From: Stenotrophomonas panacihumi
Lineage (GTDB): Bacteria; Pseudomonadota; Gammaproteobacteria; Xanthomonadales; Xanthomonadaceae
Length of the DNA: 55,417 nt
Direction: 5' to 3'
Assembly: GCF_001431645.1 (NCBI RefSeq)
Contig: NZ_LLXU01000128.1
Coordinates: 1 to 55,417, forward strand
The first letter of the stretch is position 1. Every line of letters begins with the position of its first letter. Below are positions 1 to 11,142 of the stretch, in pieces. The notes below the pieces were generated by a model. That model ran no database searches. It was not told where the DNA came from and was given only the letters and a program-made list of their open reading frames with translations. The position numbers were made by a program, and so were the translations under genes.

Positions 1-218
1 GGGGCTTCCGGCGGCGGCGGCGGAGCGTCGACGATCGTCACCATGACGTTGCGCTCCTTCTCGGCGACGGCCTTGGGCGCGACGGCGGGAATCAGCAGCA
101 GCATCAGGGCAGCCAGATGCAAAGCGATTACGAAGGCAATACCAACGATACGGGGCCAGCTCAAACCCTGGTTCCCGGCGTCCTGGTCATACCTGTGGAC
201 AACAAATTGTTCCGTCAT
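1..218 (-). CDS. tonB: TonB energy transducer, N-terminal part (cut by window edge)
   Basis: The first 72 codons of a TonB-family protein read leftward from an ATG at 218 and run off the window. What is visible is a short cytoplasmic N-terminus, one membrane segment at about residues 24-46 containing a histidine (residue 34), as in the TonB anchor that contacts ExbB/ExbD, then the start of a proline-rich periplasmic stretch (PPPPP at 66-70). Known TonB proteins couple the inner-membrane proton gradient to outer-membrane receptors. In xanthomonads tonB lies just downstream of the gyrB region and is followed by exbB/exbD, so those genes are expected beyond the left edge. The C-terminal domain is not in view, so the assignment rests on the N-terminus and context. 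Confidence 0.8.
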   Translation of the reverse strand, partial: MTEQFVVHRYDQDAGNQGLSWPRIVGIAFVIALHLAALMLLLIPAVAPKAVAEKERNVMVTIVDAPPPPPEA

Positions 219-313
219 GCGCCAATGACTCTTTCTGTGGGGGCCTGGACCACTGTCGTGATCCCCTGATCGGGCGGCTCTGACACCGCAGGAACCTCCA
301 AGCTTATACCAAT

Positions 314-359
314 CCCGGCCCCTGTAGCCACTTATGCACAGGGTTCCGGGCGTTTTTTT
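314..359 (+). terminator. Plus-strand intrinsic-terminator-like hairpin between tonB and the TPR gene
   Basis: Outer arms CCCGG (314-318) and CCGGG (346-350) and inner arms CCCTGT (320-325) and ACAGGG (338-343) form an interrupted stem. Seven T follow at 353-359. The polarity fits plus-strand transcripts, although both flanking genes lie on the minus strand. The loop overlaps a TTATGCACA DnaA-box-like 9-mer (332-340). Confidence 0.4.
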
Positions 360-365
360 GCGGCC

Positions 366-1547
366 TTACTTACCGTTGATGATCTTCTTGGCGTCGTCGG
401 GCTTCTTCACGCCCTTGGCCAGCGCCTGCTGGGCCGCCTGCTTGGCTTCGGCAGTACGCCCCTCGTTCTTGAGGACCTTGGCCAGGTTCAGGTAGGTCTC
501 ACCGTCCTTGGAGAGGGGAGCGGCCTTCTGCCAGTTCTCGATCGCCTGCGGCAGCTGGTCGGTGTAGTAGTACGACTGCGCCAGGGCGAGGTAGGTCTGG
601 TAGTCCGGCTTGAGGATGCCCTTGGAGATACCCTCGTTGATGACCGCGATGACGTCCTTTTCCTTGTTGTCCGTGTTCGCGTAGATCGAGTAGAGCTGCT
701 TGTACTCGCGCTCTTCGGTCAGCTGGCCGCTGGCGCGCAGCTTGTCCATGACCGCGGCGGCCTTGTCCATCTGGTCGGCCTGCATGTACATGCTCGCCAG
801 GTTGAGCTGGGCCTTCTTGTCGTTCGGGTTCTTGGCCGCCAGCTGCTCGGCCGAGGCGACGGCTTCACCCGTCTGGCCGGCTTCGGAGTAGGCCGCCATC
901 AGCAGCTGGTTCCAGTTGTCCTTCGGCTCCGGCGAGGCGGCGATGGCCTGCTTCAGCACCGGAATGGCTTCCTGGTAGCGCTCGGCCTGGTACAGCGCCT
1001 GGCCCTTGAGGATCAGGTCCTCCGGCTTCTGCGACTTGGTCTCGGCCAGGTACTTGTCCAGCGTGGCCAGGCCTTCGGTGTACTGGTTGTCCTGCAGCTG
1101 CAGCTGGGCCAGCATCAGCATCGACTGGAAGTGGCCGTTGTTGTCCAGGCCGTTGAGGGTGACGGCCTGCTGCAGGTAGGTCTTGGCAGCGGCGGCATCG
1201 TCCAGGTTGTAGGCGGCCTGGGCGGCGAGCTGCGAGGCGATGGACTTGTCGGCGTTGTTGGCGGCCGGGTTGGCGATGATTTCATCGGCCTGGGCGCGCA
1301 CCGCGGCGTAATCCTCGCCCTTGTTGTAGGTGTCGATCAGCTTCTGCAGCTTGCTGCCCAGCTTGGCCGAGGTCTTCTCCTTCGGCTCCTCGCGCGTCGC
1401 GTTCGGGAACAGCACTTCGGCCTTGGCCGAGCGCGAGCTCTTGCGACCGGAATCCGACTGCGCCATCGCGTCCGTGACAACGGCACCGCCCAAGGCAGCG
1501 GCAATGAGCAGGGTCAGCAGAGCTTTGTTGCGATAGGGCTGTTTCAT
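366..1547 (-). CDS. Secreted tetratricopeptide-repeat (TPR) protein
   Basis: A 393-residue protein with a cleavable signal peptide: positive start, hydrophobic core at about residues 9-23, and an AMA-type cleavage site near residue 29. From about residue 60 it is built of helical TPR-like repeats. Clear repeat signatures include ALYQAERYQEAIPVLKQAI and ALAQSYYYTDQLPQAIENW. TPR proteins are interaction scaffolds, and nothing catalytic is visible. The ATG at 1547 is chosen because GAGGTG lies a few bases upstream and the signal peptide begins there; an in-frame upstream extension would spoil the signal. It sits between the M48 lipoprotein and tonB on the same strand. The TPR fold and export are well supported; the role in the periplasm is unknown. 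Confidence 0.85.
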   Translation of the reverse strand: MKQPYRNKALLTLLIAAALGGAVVTDAMAQSDSGRKSSRSAKAEVLFPNATREEPKEKTSAKLGSKLQKLIDTYNKGEDYAAVRAQADEIIANPAANNADKSIASQLAAQAAYNLDDAAAAKTYLQQAVTLNGLDNNGHFQSMLMLAQLQLQDNQYTEGLATLDKYLAETKSQKPEDLILKGQALYQAERYQEAIPVLKQAIAASPEPKDNWNQLLMAAYSEAGQTGEAVASAEQLAAKNPNDKKAQLNLASMYMQADQMDKAAAVMDKLRASGQLTEEREYKQLYSIYANTDNKEKDVIAVINEGISKGILKPDYQTYLALAQSYYYTDQLPQAIENWQKAAPLSKDGETYLNLAKVLKNEGRTAEAKQAAQQALAKGVKKPDDAKKIINGK

Positions 1548-1686
1548 GATCACCTCAGTCGGGCATCGCCATGGCGACGCTGGAAGGAAACACTGGCCGT
1601 ACAAAAAAACCGAGCCGGCAAACTTAGCAGAAAGTTTCACGCACAGAAAACGCTTTCCATGCTGGGGTGCAGCAATACGCTACCGT

Positions 1687-2496
1687 CTAGCCGCAACGGG
1701 GATTCCGCCCTTCGCGCTTGGCCTGCTCGTAGACCGGCATTAGCGATGGGGCATCCCGCTGCAACTCGCGGATCCGGTTGGCAGGATCCGGGTGCGTGGA
1801 CAACCACTGCGGCGAACGCTCACCGCCCGCAGCCATCATGTTCTGCCAGAGGTTGACCGCTTGTGACGGATCAAACCCCGCCTCGGCCATGAGCCGCTGG
1901 CCGACGATATCGGCCTCGCTCTCCTGGGTACGCGAACCGGGCAGCAGGAAGGCGGTCTGGGCGGTCATGCCGCCGATCTGGTTGACCGCGCTGGCGGCGT
2001 TGCCGCCATAGGCCGCGCCCGCCAACGCACCGAGCACCGACAAGCCGGTCTGCGCACCCATCTGGCGGGTGATGCGTTCTTCGTGGTGGCGCGAGATGAC
2101 ATGGCCGATCTCGTGCCCCAGCACGGCGGCCAGCTGGTCCTGGGTCTTGGCGACCTTGAAGATACCGCTGTTGACGCCGACCTTGCCGCCCGGCAGCGCG
2201 AAGGCGTTCGGCTCGTCGTCCACGAACACCGCGGTTTCCCACGCCGTGCCGCGCCACTGCGGCGGCAACTGCGCGACCAGCGCGTTGACCACGCACTTCA
2301 CGTACGCGATCTGCTTGCCGTCGCTGCTGATCTTTTCCTTCGACTTGGTTTCGGCGAACGCCTGCGCGCCCAGCTGGTCAAGCTGTTGCTGCGAGACGCC
2401 GCCGACCATCTGCTTGCGGCCGGTCGGCGAGGTGGTGGTCGCGCAGGCGCTCAACGCCAGCGCCGCCATCGCACCCCATGTCACGAGTTTGTTCAT
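1687..2496 (-). CDS. M48-family zinc metalloprotease lipoprotein
   Basis: A 269-residue lipoprotein with lipobox LSAC (Cys18). The zinc-protease motif HEIGH is at 128-132, with a downstream glutamate motif ESEAD at 192-196 supplying the third ligand, as in M48B periplasmic proteases (LoiP/YcaL/BepA relatives). This family degrades or assists misassembled outer-membrane proteins. No TPR domain is fused, so it is closer to LoiP/YcaL than to BepA, although the next gene downstream is a separate TPR protein. The start at 2496 has a GGGGGA Shine-Dalgarno six bases upstream, but that sequence is paired in a hairpin (2503-2520). Acts at the inner face of the outer membrane or in the periplasm (inference). 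Confidence 0.9.
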   Translation of the reverse strand: MNKLVTWGAMAALALSACATTTSPTGRKQMVGGVSQQQLDQLGAQAFAETKSKEKISSDGKQIAYVKCVVNALVAQLPPQWRGTAWETAVFVDDEPNAFALPGGKVGVNSGIFKVAKTQDQLAAVLGHEIGHVISRHHEERITRQMGAQTGLSVLGALAGAAYGGNAASAVNQIGGMTAQTAFLLPGSRTQESEADIVGQRLMAEAGFDPSQAVNLWQNMMAAGGERSPQWLSTHPDPANRIRELQRDAPSLMPVYEQAKREGRNPRCG

Positions 2497-2502
2497 TCGG
2501 AT

Positions 2503-2520
2503 CCCCCGTGGGTTCGGGGG
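2503..2520 (-). promoter_or_regulatory. Hairpin covering the Shine-Dalgarno of the M48 gene
   Basis: Arms CCCCCG and CGGGGG with a 6-base loop lie directly before the M48 start codon. The 3' arm contains the G-rich ribosome-binding site, so the stem would hide it. Whether this regulates translation is not known. Confidence 0.4.
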
Positions 2521-2558
2521 AATTCTGGCAGGAGCGGCTTAACTTTTCGTCAAGCAAA

Positions 2559-3413
2559 CTACTGCAATCCGAACCAATACAGGGCCGCCATGGCGATGGC
2601 GTTGTTGAGGCCGTGGGCGAGGATCGCCGCCCACAGCGAGCCGGTGCGCCAATAGAGCCATGCGAAGGCGGCGCCCATCGTGCCGTACACCAGCCACAGC
2701 TGGCAGATGGCGAGCACGCCGTTGCCGCTCAGGCCGGGGATTTCATGCAGCAGCGCGAACGCCAGGCTGCTCAGGACGATACCCAGCACGGGCCGGCCGG
2801 CCGCCAGCAGGCGCCCGAACAGCACGCGGCGGAACAGCAGTTCTTCGTAGGCGGGGGCCAATACCACGGCGAACAGCACGGCCGACAGTGGCCACTGCGA
2901 GAGCAGATCGCTCATCAGCGAGAGGTTGGTCGGCACCGGCTTGATATCCAGGCGGTCGGCGAGCATCCCGGTGGCAGTGCTGAAGCAGAACACGCCCACT
3001 GCCACCAGGGCGGCCAGGCCCCAGGTACCAGGATGGCGCAGGGCGGCCCAGGATTCACGCCGCTCGGCGGCGGTGGCGCGACGGCGCCAGAAGTAGACCA
3101 CCAGGGCCGCGGCGCCCGTGCTGACCAACGCCATCAACAGTTGCGCCATCGCACCCGGTTGGCCGAGCTGGTGCGCGACCTGCGCCGGATCGATTTCCAC
3201 GCCGCGCGAGCGCGCTTCAAGTACCAGCTGGAAGCCCCGGATCACGCCCCATGCCATGCCGGCGGCGATGCTCACCACCAGCAGGATGACCAGGGCGATC
3301 AACGCGTCGAGGAAGAAGTTCAGCAGCGGCGAGCGGTCCGCGGCGGGCGCGGACGGCACCGGCGTGGACAACGCCTCCACGGCGGGAGGCGGGGACACGG
3401 GGAGATCGTTCAT
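2559..3413 (-). CDS. CPBP-family intramembrane glutamic endopeptidase
   Basis: A 284-residue multi-pass membrane protein with the Abi/CPBP motifs: the Glu-Glu-x3-Arg motif (E190, E191, R195), a conserved histidine (H223) and the HxxxN motif (H267/N270... with HGLNN). The N-terminus is a cytoplasmic Pro/Ala-rich stretch before the first helix at about residue 33. The family includes the Rce1 CAAX protease and bacteriocin-immunity-type proteases, but the substrate here is unknown. Start at 3413 has AGGA upstream. It lies downstream of gyrB on the same strand, separated by a GC-rich hairpin, so it is probably not strictly co-transcribed. Confidence 0.88.
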   Translation of the reverse strand: MNDLPVSPPPAVEALSTPVPSAPAADRSPLLNFFLDALIALVILLVVSIAAGMAWGVIRGFQLVLEARSRGVEIDPAQVAHQLGQPGAMAQLLMALVSTGAAALVVYFWRRRATAAERRESWAALRHPGTWGLAALVAVGVFCFSTATGMLADRLDIKPVPTNLSLMSDLLSQWPLSAVLFAVVLAPAYEELLFRRVLFGRLLAAGRPVLGIVLSSLAFALLHEIPGLSGNGVLAICQLWLVYGTMGAAFAWLYWRTGSLWAAILAHGLNNAIAMAALYWFGLQ

Positions 3414-3439
3414 CGAATTCCTGCGCGGCGGAAGGGCAT

Positions 3440-3466
3440 CCGCCGCATCGCTCCCCGATGCGGCGG
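3440..3466 (-). terminator. GC-rich hairpin after gyrB
   Basis: A perfect 11-bp inverted repeat (3440-3450 with 3456-3466, 5-base loop) lies just downstream of the gyrB stop codon. No U-run follows, so it could be a weak or factor-assisted terminator or an mRNA 3'-end stabiliser. Confidence 0.4.
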
Positions 3467-3480
3467 TCAGCTCGATGATG

Positions 3481-7165
<3,685 letters not shown>

Positions 7166-7440
7166 GGGACCGCAGGGATAGCGTGATTGCCCTGAGGTGG
7201 GCATCCAGACACTGAGGATACGGGAGATTGTCGTCCACCCGGCTTGCAGCGATTGCCGAGCCTCATGTTGGACGATATGGGGGCAACCTGTGGATAAAAT
7301 AGCGCCTTGCGCCTGGCACCTACGTTGTCCACAACGAATCCCCAGCCTTGAACCCCACTTCTCAAGGGGGTTTCGTGACAACATTCCCCTTCAATTACAA
7401 AGAGTTATGTGGTTTTCCAACGAAATCTGGCCTACCAAGC

Positions 7441-7461
7441 ACCACATAGCTTTTGATTTAT
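7441..7461 (+). repeat. 21-bp AT-rich element, copy 1 (downstream of dnaN)
   Basis: ACCACATAGCTTTTGATTTA plus one T. It matches the reverse complement of 8676-8696 at 20 of 21 positions. Both copies are followed within about 20 bases by AAAAGCA. The two copies face each other across dnaN. Confidence 0.75.
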
Positions 7462-7484
7462 ATCTTCTATAAAAGCAGTAGCAG

Positions 7485-7517
7485 GAAGAAAAAAGCCCGG
7501 GTTTGAGCCCGGGCTTT
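7485..7517 (-). terminator. Rho-independent terminator of dnaN
   Basis: A perfect 10-bp stem (AAAGCCCGGG at 7492-7501 with CCCGGGCTTT at 7508-7517) with a 6-base loop, followed on the minus strand by a U-rich run. It begins 23 bases after the dnaN stop codon. Confidence 0.9.
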
Positions 7518-7539
7518 CTGTTCCACGTGAAACACGACG

Positions 7540-8640
7540 TCAGAGACGAAGCGGCATCACCACATGCCGGGACTTCTCGCTGCTCGCCTCACGCACCAGC
7601 GCCGACGAGTTCGCATCGCGCAGCTGGATCACGATGTGCTCATCGCGAAGCGCCGACAGCGCGTCCAGCAGGTAATTCACGTTGAAGCCGATAGCCAGGT
7701 CGGAAACCTTGGTGTCCGCCTCGACCTCTTCCTGCGCCTCTTCCTGCTCTGGATTGTGCGCACTGATCTTCAGCTGGCCCGGCGATACCTCGACGCGCAC
7801 GCCGCGGTACTTCTCGTTGGACAAAATGGCCGCACGCTGCAGCGACGCACGAAGGGCTTCACGATCCACCTTGACCTCACGATCCGCGCCGATCGGAATC
7901 ACTGCTTCGTAATCCGGGAAGCGGCCATCGATCAGCTTGGAGGTAAACGTCACATCGTCGCGCTTCACGCGCACGTGGCTGCGGCCCACTTCCAGCTCCA
8001 GCGAACGATCGCCGCCTTCCAGCAGGCGCTGCAGCTCGGTCACGCCCTTGCGCGGCACGATGATCTGGCGCTTGGTCCCGCTGCTGCCTTCCAGTTCGGT
8101 TTCGCACAGCGCCAGGCGGTGGCCGTCGGTGGCGACGCAGCGCAGGGTCGAATCGCGCAGGTCGAACAACAGCCCGTTGAGGTAATAGCGCACGTCCTGC
8201 TGGGCCATGGCGAACGCGGTACGTTCGATCAGCTCCTTCAGGCTGGCTTCCGGCACCGCCACGCGTTCGGTCGCTTCCACTTCATCGACCGACGGGAAGT
8301 CGTTGGCCGGCAGCGTGGCCAGCGTGAAGCGGCTGCGGCCAGCCTGCACGGTGACCTTCTCGCCGGACTGCGACACCGTGACCCGACTGCCATCGGGGAG
8401 AGCACGCACGATCTCGAACAGCTTGCGCGCCGGGATCGTGGTTTCACCGTCCTGCGCATCCTCGACCGCGATGCGCGAAATCATCTCGACCTCCAGATCC
8501 GTGCCCGTCAGCGAGAGCTGGCCGTTCTGCACCTGGACCAGGAAGTTCGCCAGCACGGGCAGTGTCTGGCGGCGTTCGACCACGTTGACCACCTGGGCCA
8601 GTGGCTTGAGGAAGGCTTCGCGCTGCAGTGTGAAACGCAT
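7540..8640 (-). CDS. dnaN: DNA polymerase III sliding clamp (beta subunit)
   Basis: A 366-residue beta clamp, the same length as E. coli DnaN. It forms the dimeric ring that tethers polymerase III and recruits Hda and other clamp-binding proteins. The start MRFTLQREAFLKPLAQVVN and the C-terminus MPLRL are typical, including the conserved MP(M/L)RL that lines the protein-binding cleft. It lies between dnaA and recF, with spacers of 285 and 374 bases that both contain DnaA boxes. Its own strong terminator follows. The start codon sits just after one copy of the 21-bp AT-rich repeat. Confidence 0.98.
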   Translation of the reverse strand: MRFTLQREAFLKPLAQVVNVVERRQTLPVLANFLVQVQNGQLSLTGTDLEVEMISRIAVEDAQDGETTIPARKLFEIVRALPDGSRVTVSQSGEKVTVQAGRSRFTLATLPANDFPSVDEVEATERVAVPEASLKELIERTAFAMAQQDVRYYLNGLLFDLRDSTLRCVATDGHRLALCETELEGSSGTKRQIIVPRKGVTELQRLLEGGDRSLELEVGRSHVRVKRDDVTFTSKLIDGRFPDYEAVIPIGADREVKVDREALRASLQRAAILSNEKYRGVRVEVSPGQLKISAHNPEQEEAQEEVEADTKVSDLAIGFNVNYLLDALSALRDEHIVIQLRDANSSALVREASSEKSRHVVMPLRL

Positions 8641-8675
8641 GTGGTTCCGTGCCCCTATGCTTTTAAAGATGTGGA

Positions 8676-8696
8676 ATAAATCAAAAGCTTTGTGGT
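8676..8696 (-). repeat. 21-bp AT-rich element, copy 2 (upstream of dnaN)
   Basis: The minus strand reads ACCACAAAGCTTTTGATTTA plus T, differing from copy 1 (7441-7461) at one base. It lies 36-56 bases before the dnaN start. Confidence 0.75.
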
Positions 8697-8904
8697 GATG
8701 GTAGGCGCGTTTTTCGCGGAAAACTACCTTAACCTGTTGTTCTATAAAGGCTTATTGGCGCCGAAACCCTATGGACTACTGGCCCGGCACCTGGGGTAAA
8801 ACCTGTGGATAATTTTTCAGGCTCGTCCCCGGCGAATCTTATCCACAGTTTCTACCGGCCTTGCGCGCAAATCATGCACTGAATTTTCCCGCGTGTGCGC
8901 GCTG

Positions 8905-8925
8905 GCCGGAACTTCGCGTTCCGGC
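8905..8925 (-). terminator. Hairpin at the end of dnaA
   Basis: An 8-bp stem (GCCGGAAC 8905-8912 with GTTCCGGC 8918-8925, loop of 5) starts directly after the dnaA stop codon. There is no U-run; a weak terminator or 3'-end stabiliser. Confidence 0.4.
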
Positions 8926-10269
8926 TTACTCGCTGAGCTTGCGGATCAGCTTGTCCCAGTCCTCGCGCAGCTTGCCGTCGGTCTCCATCAACGTGCGGAT
9001 CTGCCGGCAGGCGTGGAGCACGGTGGTGTGGTCGCGGCCGGCGAACGCGTCGCCGATCTCGGGCAGGCTGTGTTCGGTCAGCTCCTTGGCCAGCGCCATG
9101 GCCACCTGTCGCGGGCGCGCCAGCGAACGGGTGCGGCGCTTGGACAGCAGGTCCTTCATCTGCAGGCCGTAGTAATCGGCCACGGTCTTCTGGATGTTCG
9201 GGATGCCGATCGCCTGCTGCTGGGCACGCAGCAGGTCGCGCAGCGTCTCCTGGGCGAACTCCACGGTGATGGTGCGGCCGGTGAAGTTGGCGCGCGCCGT
9301 CAGCGTGTTGAGCGCGCCTTCCAGGTCACGCACGTTGGAGCGCATCTTCTTGGCGATCAGGAACGCGACGTCGTCGGGGATCTCCGCGCCGCGCTCGCGC
9401 GCCTTGGCCAGCACGATCGCCGCGCGGGTCTCGAAGTCCGGCGGGTCGATCGCCACCGACAGGCCCCAGGCCAGGCGCGACTTCAGCCGCGGCTCCAGGC
9501 CCTCGACCTCGCGCGGGTAGCGGTCGCAGGTCAGGATGATCTGCTGGCGACCGTCGAACAACGCGTTGAAGGTGTGGAAGAACTCCTCCTGCGTGCGGTC
9601 CTTGCCGGCGAAGAACTGGATATCGTCGATGAGCAGCGCGTCGATCTGCTGGAACTGGCGCTTGAACTGGTCCATCGCCTTGTCCTGCAGCGCACGGATC
9701 ATCGCGCTGAAGAACTGCTCCGAGCGCAGGTACATGACCTTGGCGTTCGGATTGGCCTGGCGCATGGCATTGCCCGCGGCGAACATCAGGTGGGTCTTGC
9801 CCAGGCCGGTGCTCCCGTACAGCAGCAGCGGGTTGTGCGCGCGGTCACCGGGCTTCTGCGCGGCCTGCAGCGCCGCGGCGCGGCCCAGCTGGTTGCTGCG
9901 GCCTTCGACGAAGTTGTCGAACGTGTAATGGGTATCGAGGTTGCCGGCGAACGGCACCGGCGCGGCCTGCGGCGCGACGACCTGGGCCACGGCGGCTGCC
10001 AGCGGGGTGGCCGGCGCCACCGGCTCGATCGGCTTCGGCCGCGAACCCACCGCCAGCGCCACCTCGCCGTTGCCGACGTAATGGTTCAGCAGCTCGCGGA
10101 TTCGCGCCAGGTAGCGTTCGCGCACCTGCTCGACGATGAAGGCGTTCGGGGCGTACAGCACGACGCTGTCGGCGCGCTCGTCGGCCTGCAGGGGTTTCAA
10201 CCAGGTGTGGACATCTTCGGGCGGGAATTCCGCCTCGAGACGTTCCAGGCAACGGGGCCAAGCATCCAT
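8926..10269 (-). CDS. dnaA: Chromosomal replication initiator DnaA
   Basis: A 447-residue AAA+ initiator that binds TTATNCACA boxes and melts the origin. Domain I (residues 1-80) has the [16 protein letters not shown] region. A short variable Ala/Pro-rich domain II follows at about 85-115. Walker [10 protein letters not shown] is at about 152 and Walker [10 protein letters not shown] follows. Domain IV carries the DNA-binding signature [14 protein letters not shown] near the C-terminus. The start at 10269 ([12 protein letters not shown]) is chosen by homology; no strong Shine-Dalgarno is visible. The upstream spacer to the divergent rpmH contains a DnaA box (TTATTCACA, 10382-10390), which suggests autoregulation. 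Confidence 0.97.
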   Translation of the reverse strand: MDAWPRCLERLEAEFPPEDVHTWLKPLQADERADSVVLYAPNAFIVEQVRERYLARIRELLNHYVGNGEVALAVGSRPKPIEPVAPATPLAAAVAQVVAPQAAPVPFAGNLDTHYTFDNFVEGRSNQLGRAAALQAAQKPGDRAHNPLLLYGSTGLGKTHLMFAAGNAMRQANPNAKVMYLRSEQFFSAMIRALQDKAMDQFKRQFQQIDALLIDDIQFFAGKDRTQEEFFHTFNALFDGRQQIILTCDRYPREVEGLEPRLKSRLAWGLSVAIDPPDFETRAAIVLAKARERGAEIPDDVAFLIAKKMRSNVRDLEGALNTLTARANFTGRTITVEFAQETLRDLLRAQQQAIGIPNIQKTVADYYGLQMKDLLSKRRTRSLARPRQVAMALAKELTEHSLPEIGDAFAGRDHTTVLHACRQIRTLMETDGKLREDWDKLIRKLSE

Positions 10270-10381
10270 CAAAGTGTATTCATCATGGGCCTTCCGGGCG
10301 CGCAGGCATCCGCCATGCATCGGCACGGGAGGCAGAAAACGGATGGGCCAGACTACCACCGGGGGGCAGGTTTTCCCATAT

Positions 10382-10390
10382 TTATTCACA
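10382..10390 (+). promoter_or_regulatory. DnaA box in the dnaA-rpmH spacer
   Basis: TTATTCACA matches the TTATNCACA consensus, and a degenerate copy ACATCCACA follows at 10394-10402. It lies about 115 bases before dnaA, a position suited to autoregulation of dnaA. The remainder of the 231-base spacer holds the rpmH promoter and no gene. Confidence 0.6.
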
Positions 10391-10431
10391 GGCACATCCA
10401 CAGGCCCGCCATGTCCACGCGCAGCAACGAC

Positions 10432-10461
10432 TTGACCCGCCCCGGGGTGACCCCCTAGAAT
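10432..10461 (+). promoter_or_regulatory. Sigma-70 promoter of rpmH
   Basis: TTGACC (10432-10437), an 18-base spacer, then TAGAAT (10456-10461). It is followed by a short leader with AGAGG before the rpmH ATG at 10501. Confidence 0.75.
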
Positions 10462-10500
10462 TTCCGGTTCTTTCGTACCCCTTTACCTACAGAGGCCCCC

Positions 10501-10641
10501 ATGGCCACCAAGCGCACCTATCAGCCCAGCAACCTCAAGCGCAAGCGCGACCACGGTTTCCGTGCCCGCATGAAGACGGCCGATGGCCGCAAGGTGCTGG
10601 CTCGCCGCCGCGCCAAGGGCCGCAAGCGCCTGAGCGCTTGA
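10501..10641 (+). CDS. rpmH: 50S ribosomal protein L34
   Basis: The 46-residue highly basic protein begins [20 protein letters not shown], the universal L34 pattern, and ends RKRLSA. It is a late-assembling large-subunit protein. A strong promoter and an AGAGG ribosome-binding site precede it. Its stop codon overlaps the first possible start of rnpA (TTGA), so the two are surely co-transcribed. Confidence 0.97.
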   Translation: MATKRTYQPSNLKRKRDHGFRARMKTADGRKVLARRRAKGRKRLSA

Positions 10642-11126
10642 TTGCCGCGCCGCTGAACGCGGCCCAGGCAATCCCGTCCGTGATCGACACCGACCCGCGC
10701 AGGCGATTCCCTCGCTCTGCGCGGGTTCGTTCGCGCGCGGAATATGCTGTCGTCTTCGACAACAGCCGTCGTTGCTCCGACCCGCTGATGAGCCTGCACT
10801 GGCGCCCGCACGAAGGGCCTGCCCGCCTGGGCATGGCCGTCTCGCGCAAGGTCGACAAGCGTGCCGTCGGGCGCAATCGCATCAAGCGCGTGCTCCGCGA
10901 GACCTTCCGTCACCTGCCGCCGGACCTGGCGGGCGGGGACTACGTCGTGGTCGCCCGTTCTGCGGCCGCACGCGCCAGCCACCCGGACATCCGCGATGCC
11001 TTCCTGCGCGTGTTGCGCCGTGCGGGCGCATTGCCCGTGCCTGCGGCGGGCGTCACAATGCCGCCGCGCCCGGATGCCCACCCTTCATCCTCTCCATTGA
11101 CCGAGCCGGAACGTCGTTCCGACTGA
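10638..11126 (+). CDS. rnpA: Ribonuclease P protein component
   Basis: The protein cofactor of RNase P, which trims 5' leaders of pre-tRNA with the rnpB RNA. The signature [13 protein letters not shown] and the [13 protein letters not shown] start region identify it. The open frame begins at a TTG overlapping the rpmH stop (162 residues). A GTG at 10680 giving 148 residues is an equally good start: neither has a convincing ribosome-binding site, and homology only begins at about [11 protein letters not shown] Pro/Ser-rich tail of roughly 30 residues follows the conserved domain. yidC starts 16 bases later, leaving no room for the yidD gene often found here. Confidence 0.93.
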   Translation: MIAAPLNAAQAIPSVIDTDPRRRFPRSARVRSRAEYAVVFDNSRRCSDPLMSLHWRPHEGPARLGMAVSRKVDKRAVGRNRIKRVLRETFRHLPPDLAGGDYVVVARSAAARASHPDIRDAFLRVLRRAGALPVPAAGVTMPPRPDAHPSSSPLTEPERRSD

Positions 11127-11142
11127 GCCGAGTTGCTGCCTG

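Larger units (their letters stand above)
7166..7539. other. recF-dnaN spacer with DnaA boxes and AT-rich block
   Basis: This 374-base gap has no credible gene. It contains a perfect DnaA box in reverse orientation (TGTGGATAA, 7289-7297), a one-mismatch box TTGTCCACA (7325-7333) set inside the palindrome CGTTGT-CC-ACAACG (7323-7336), and an unusually AT-rich block (about 7380-7490). That block includes a 21-bp element repeated upstream of dnaN, and the dnaN terminator follows it (7485-7517). An imperfect inverted pair TATGTGGT (7406-7413)/ACCACATA (7441-7448) is also present. It may be part of the origin or regulate recF; the sequence alone cannot decide. Confidence 0.55.
8641..8925. other. 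dnaA-dnaN spacer, probable oriC
   Basis: The 285-base gap holds two perfect DnaA boxes in opposite orientation (TGTGGATAA 8804-8812, TTATCCACA 8839-8847). It also has AT-rich stretches (8660-8700, 8735-8755, 8810-8820), the second copy of the 21-bp element (8676-8696), and a box-like TGTGGAATAA (8670-8679). A GGTAG/CTACC inverted pair flanks a CGCG-T-CGCG hairpin near 8700-8730. Being next to dnaA, with genes diverging to both sides, makes this the best candidate for the chromosomal origin. Only two strict boxes are present, fewer than in E. coli oriC. Confidence 0.65.

Noticed and set aside
194..202. TGTGGACAA inside tonB as a DnaA box
   Set aside because: It lies in codons for the TonB N-terminus and has one mismatch, so it is best explained by coding.
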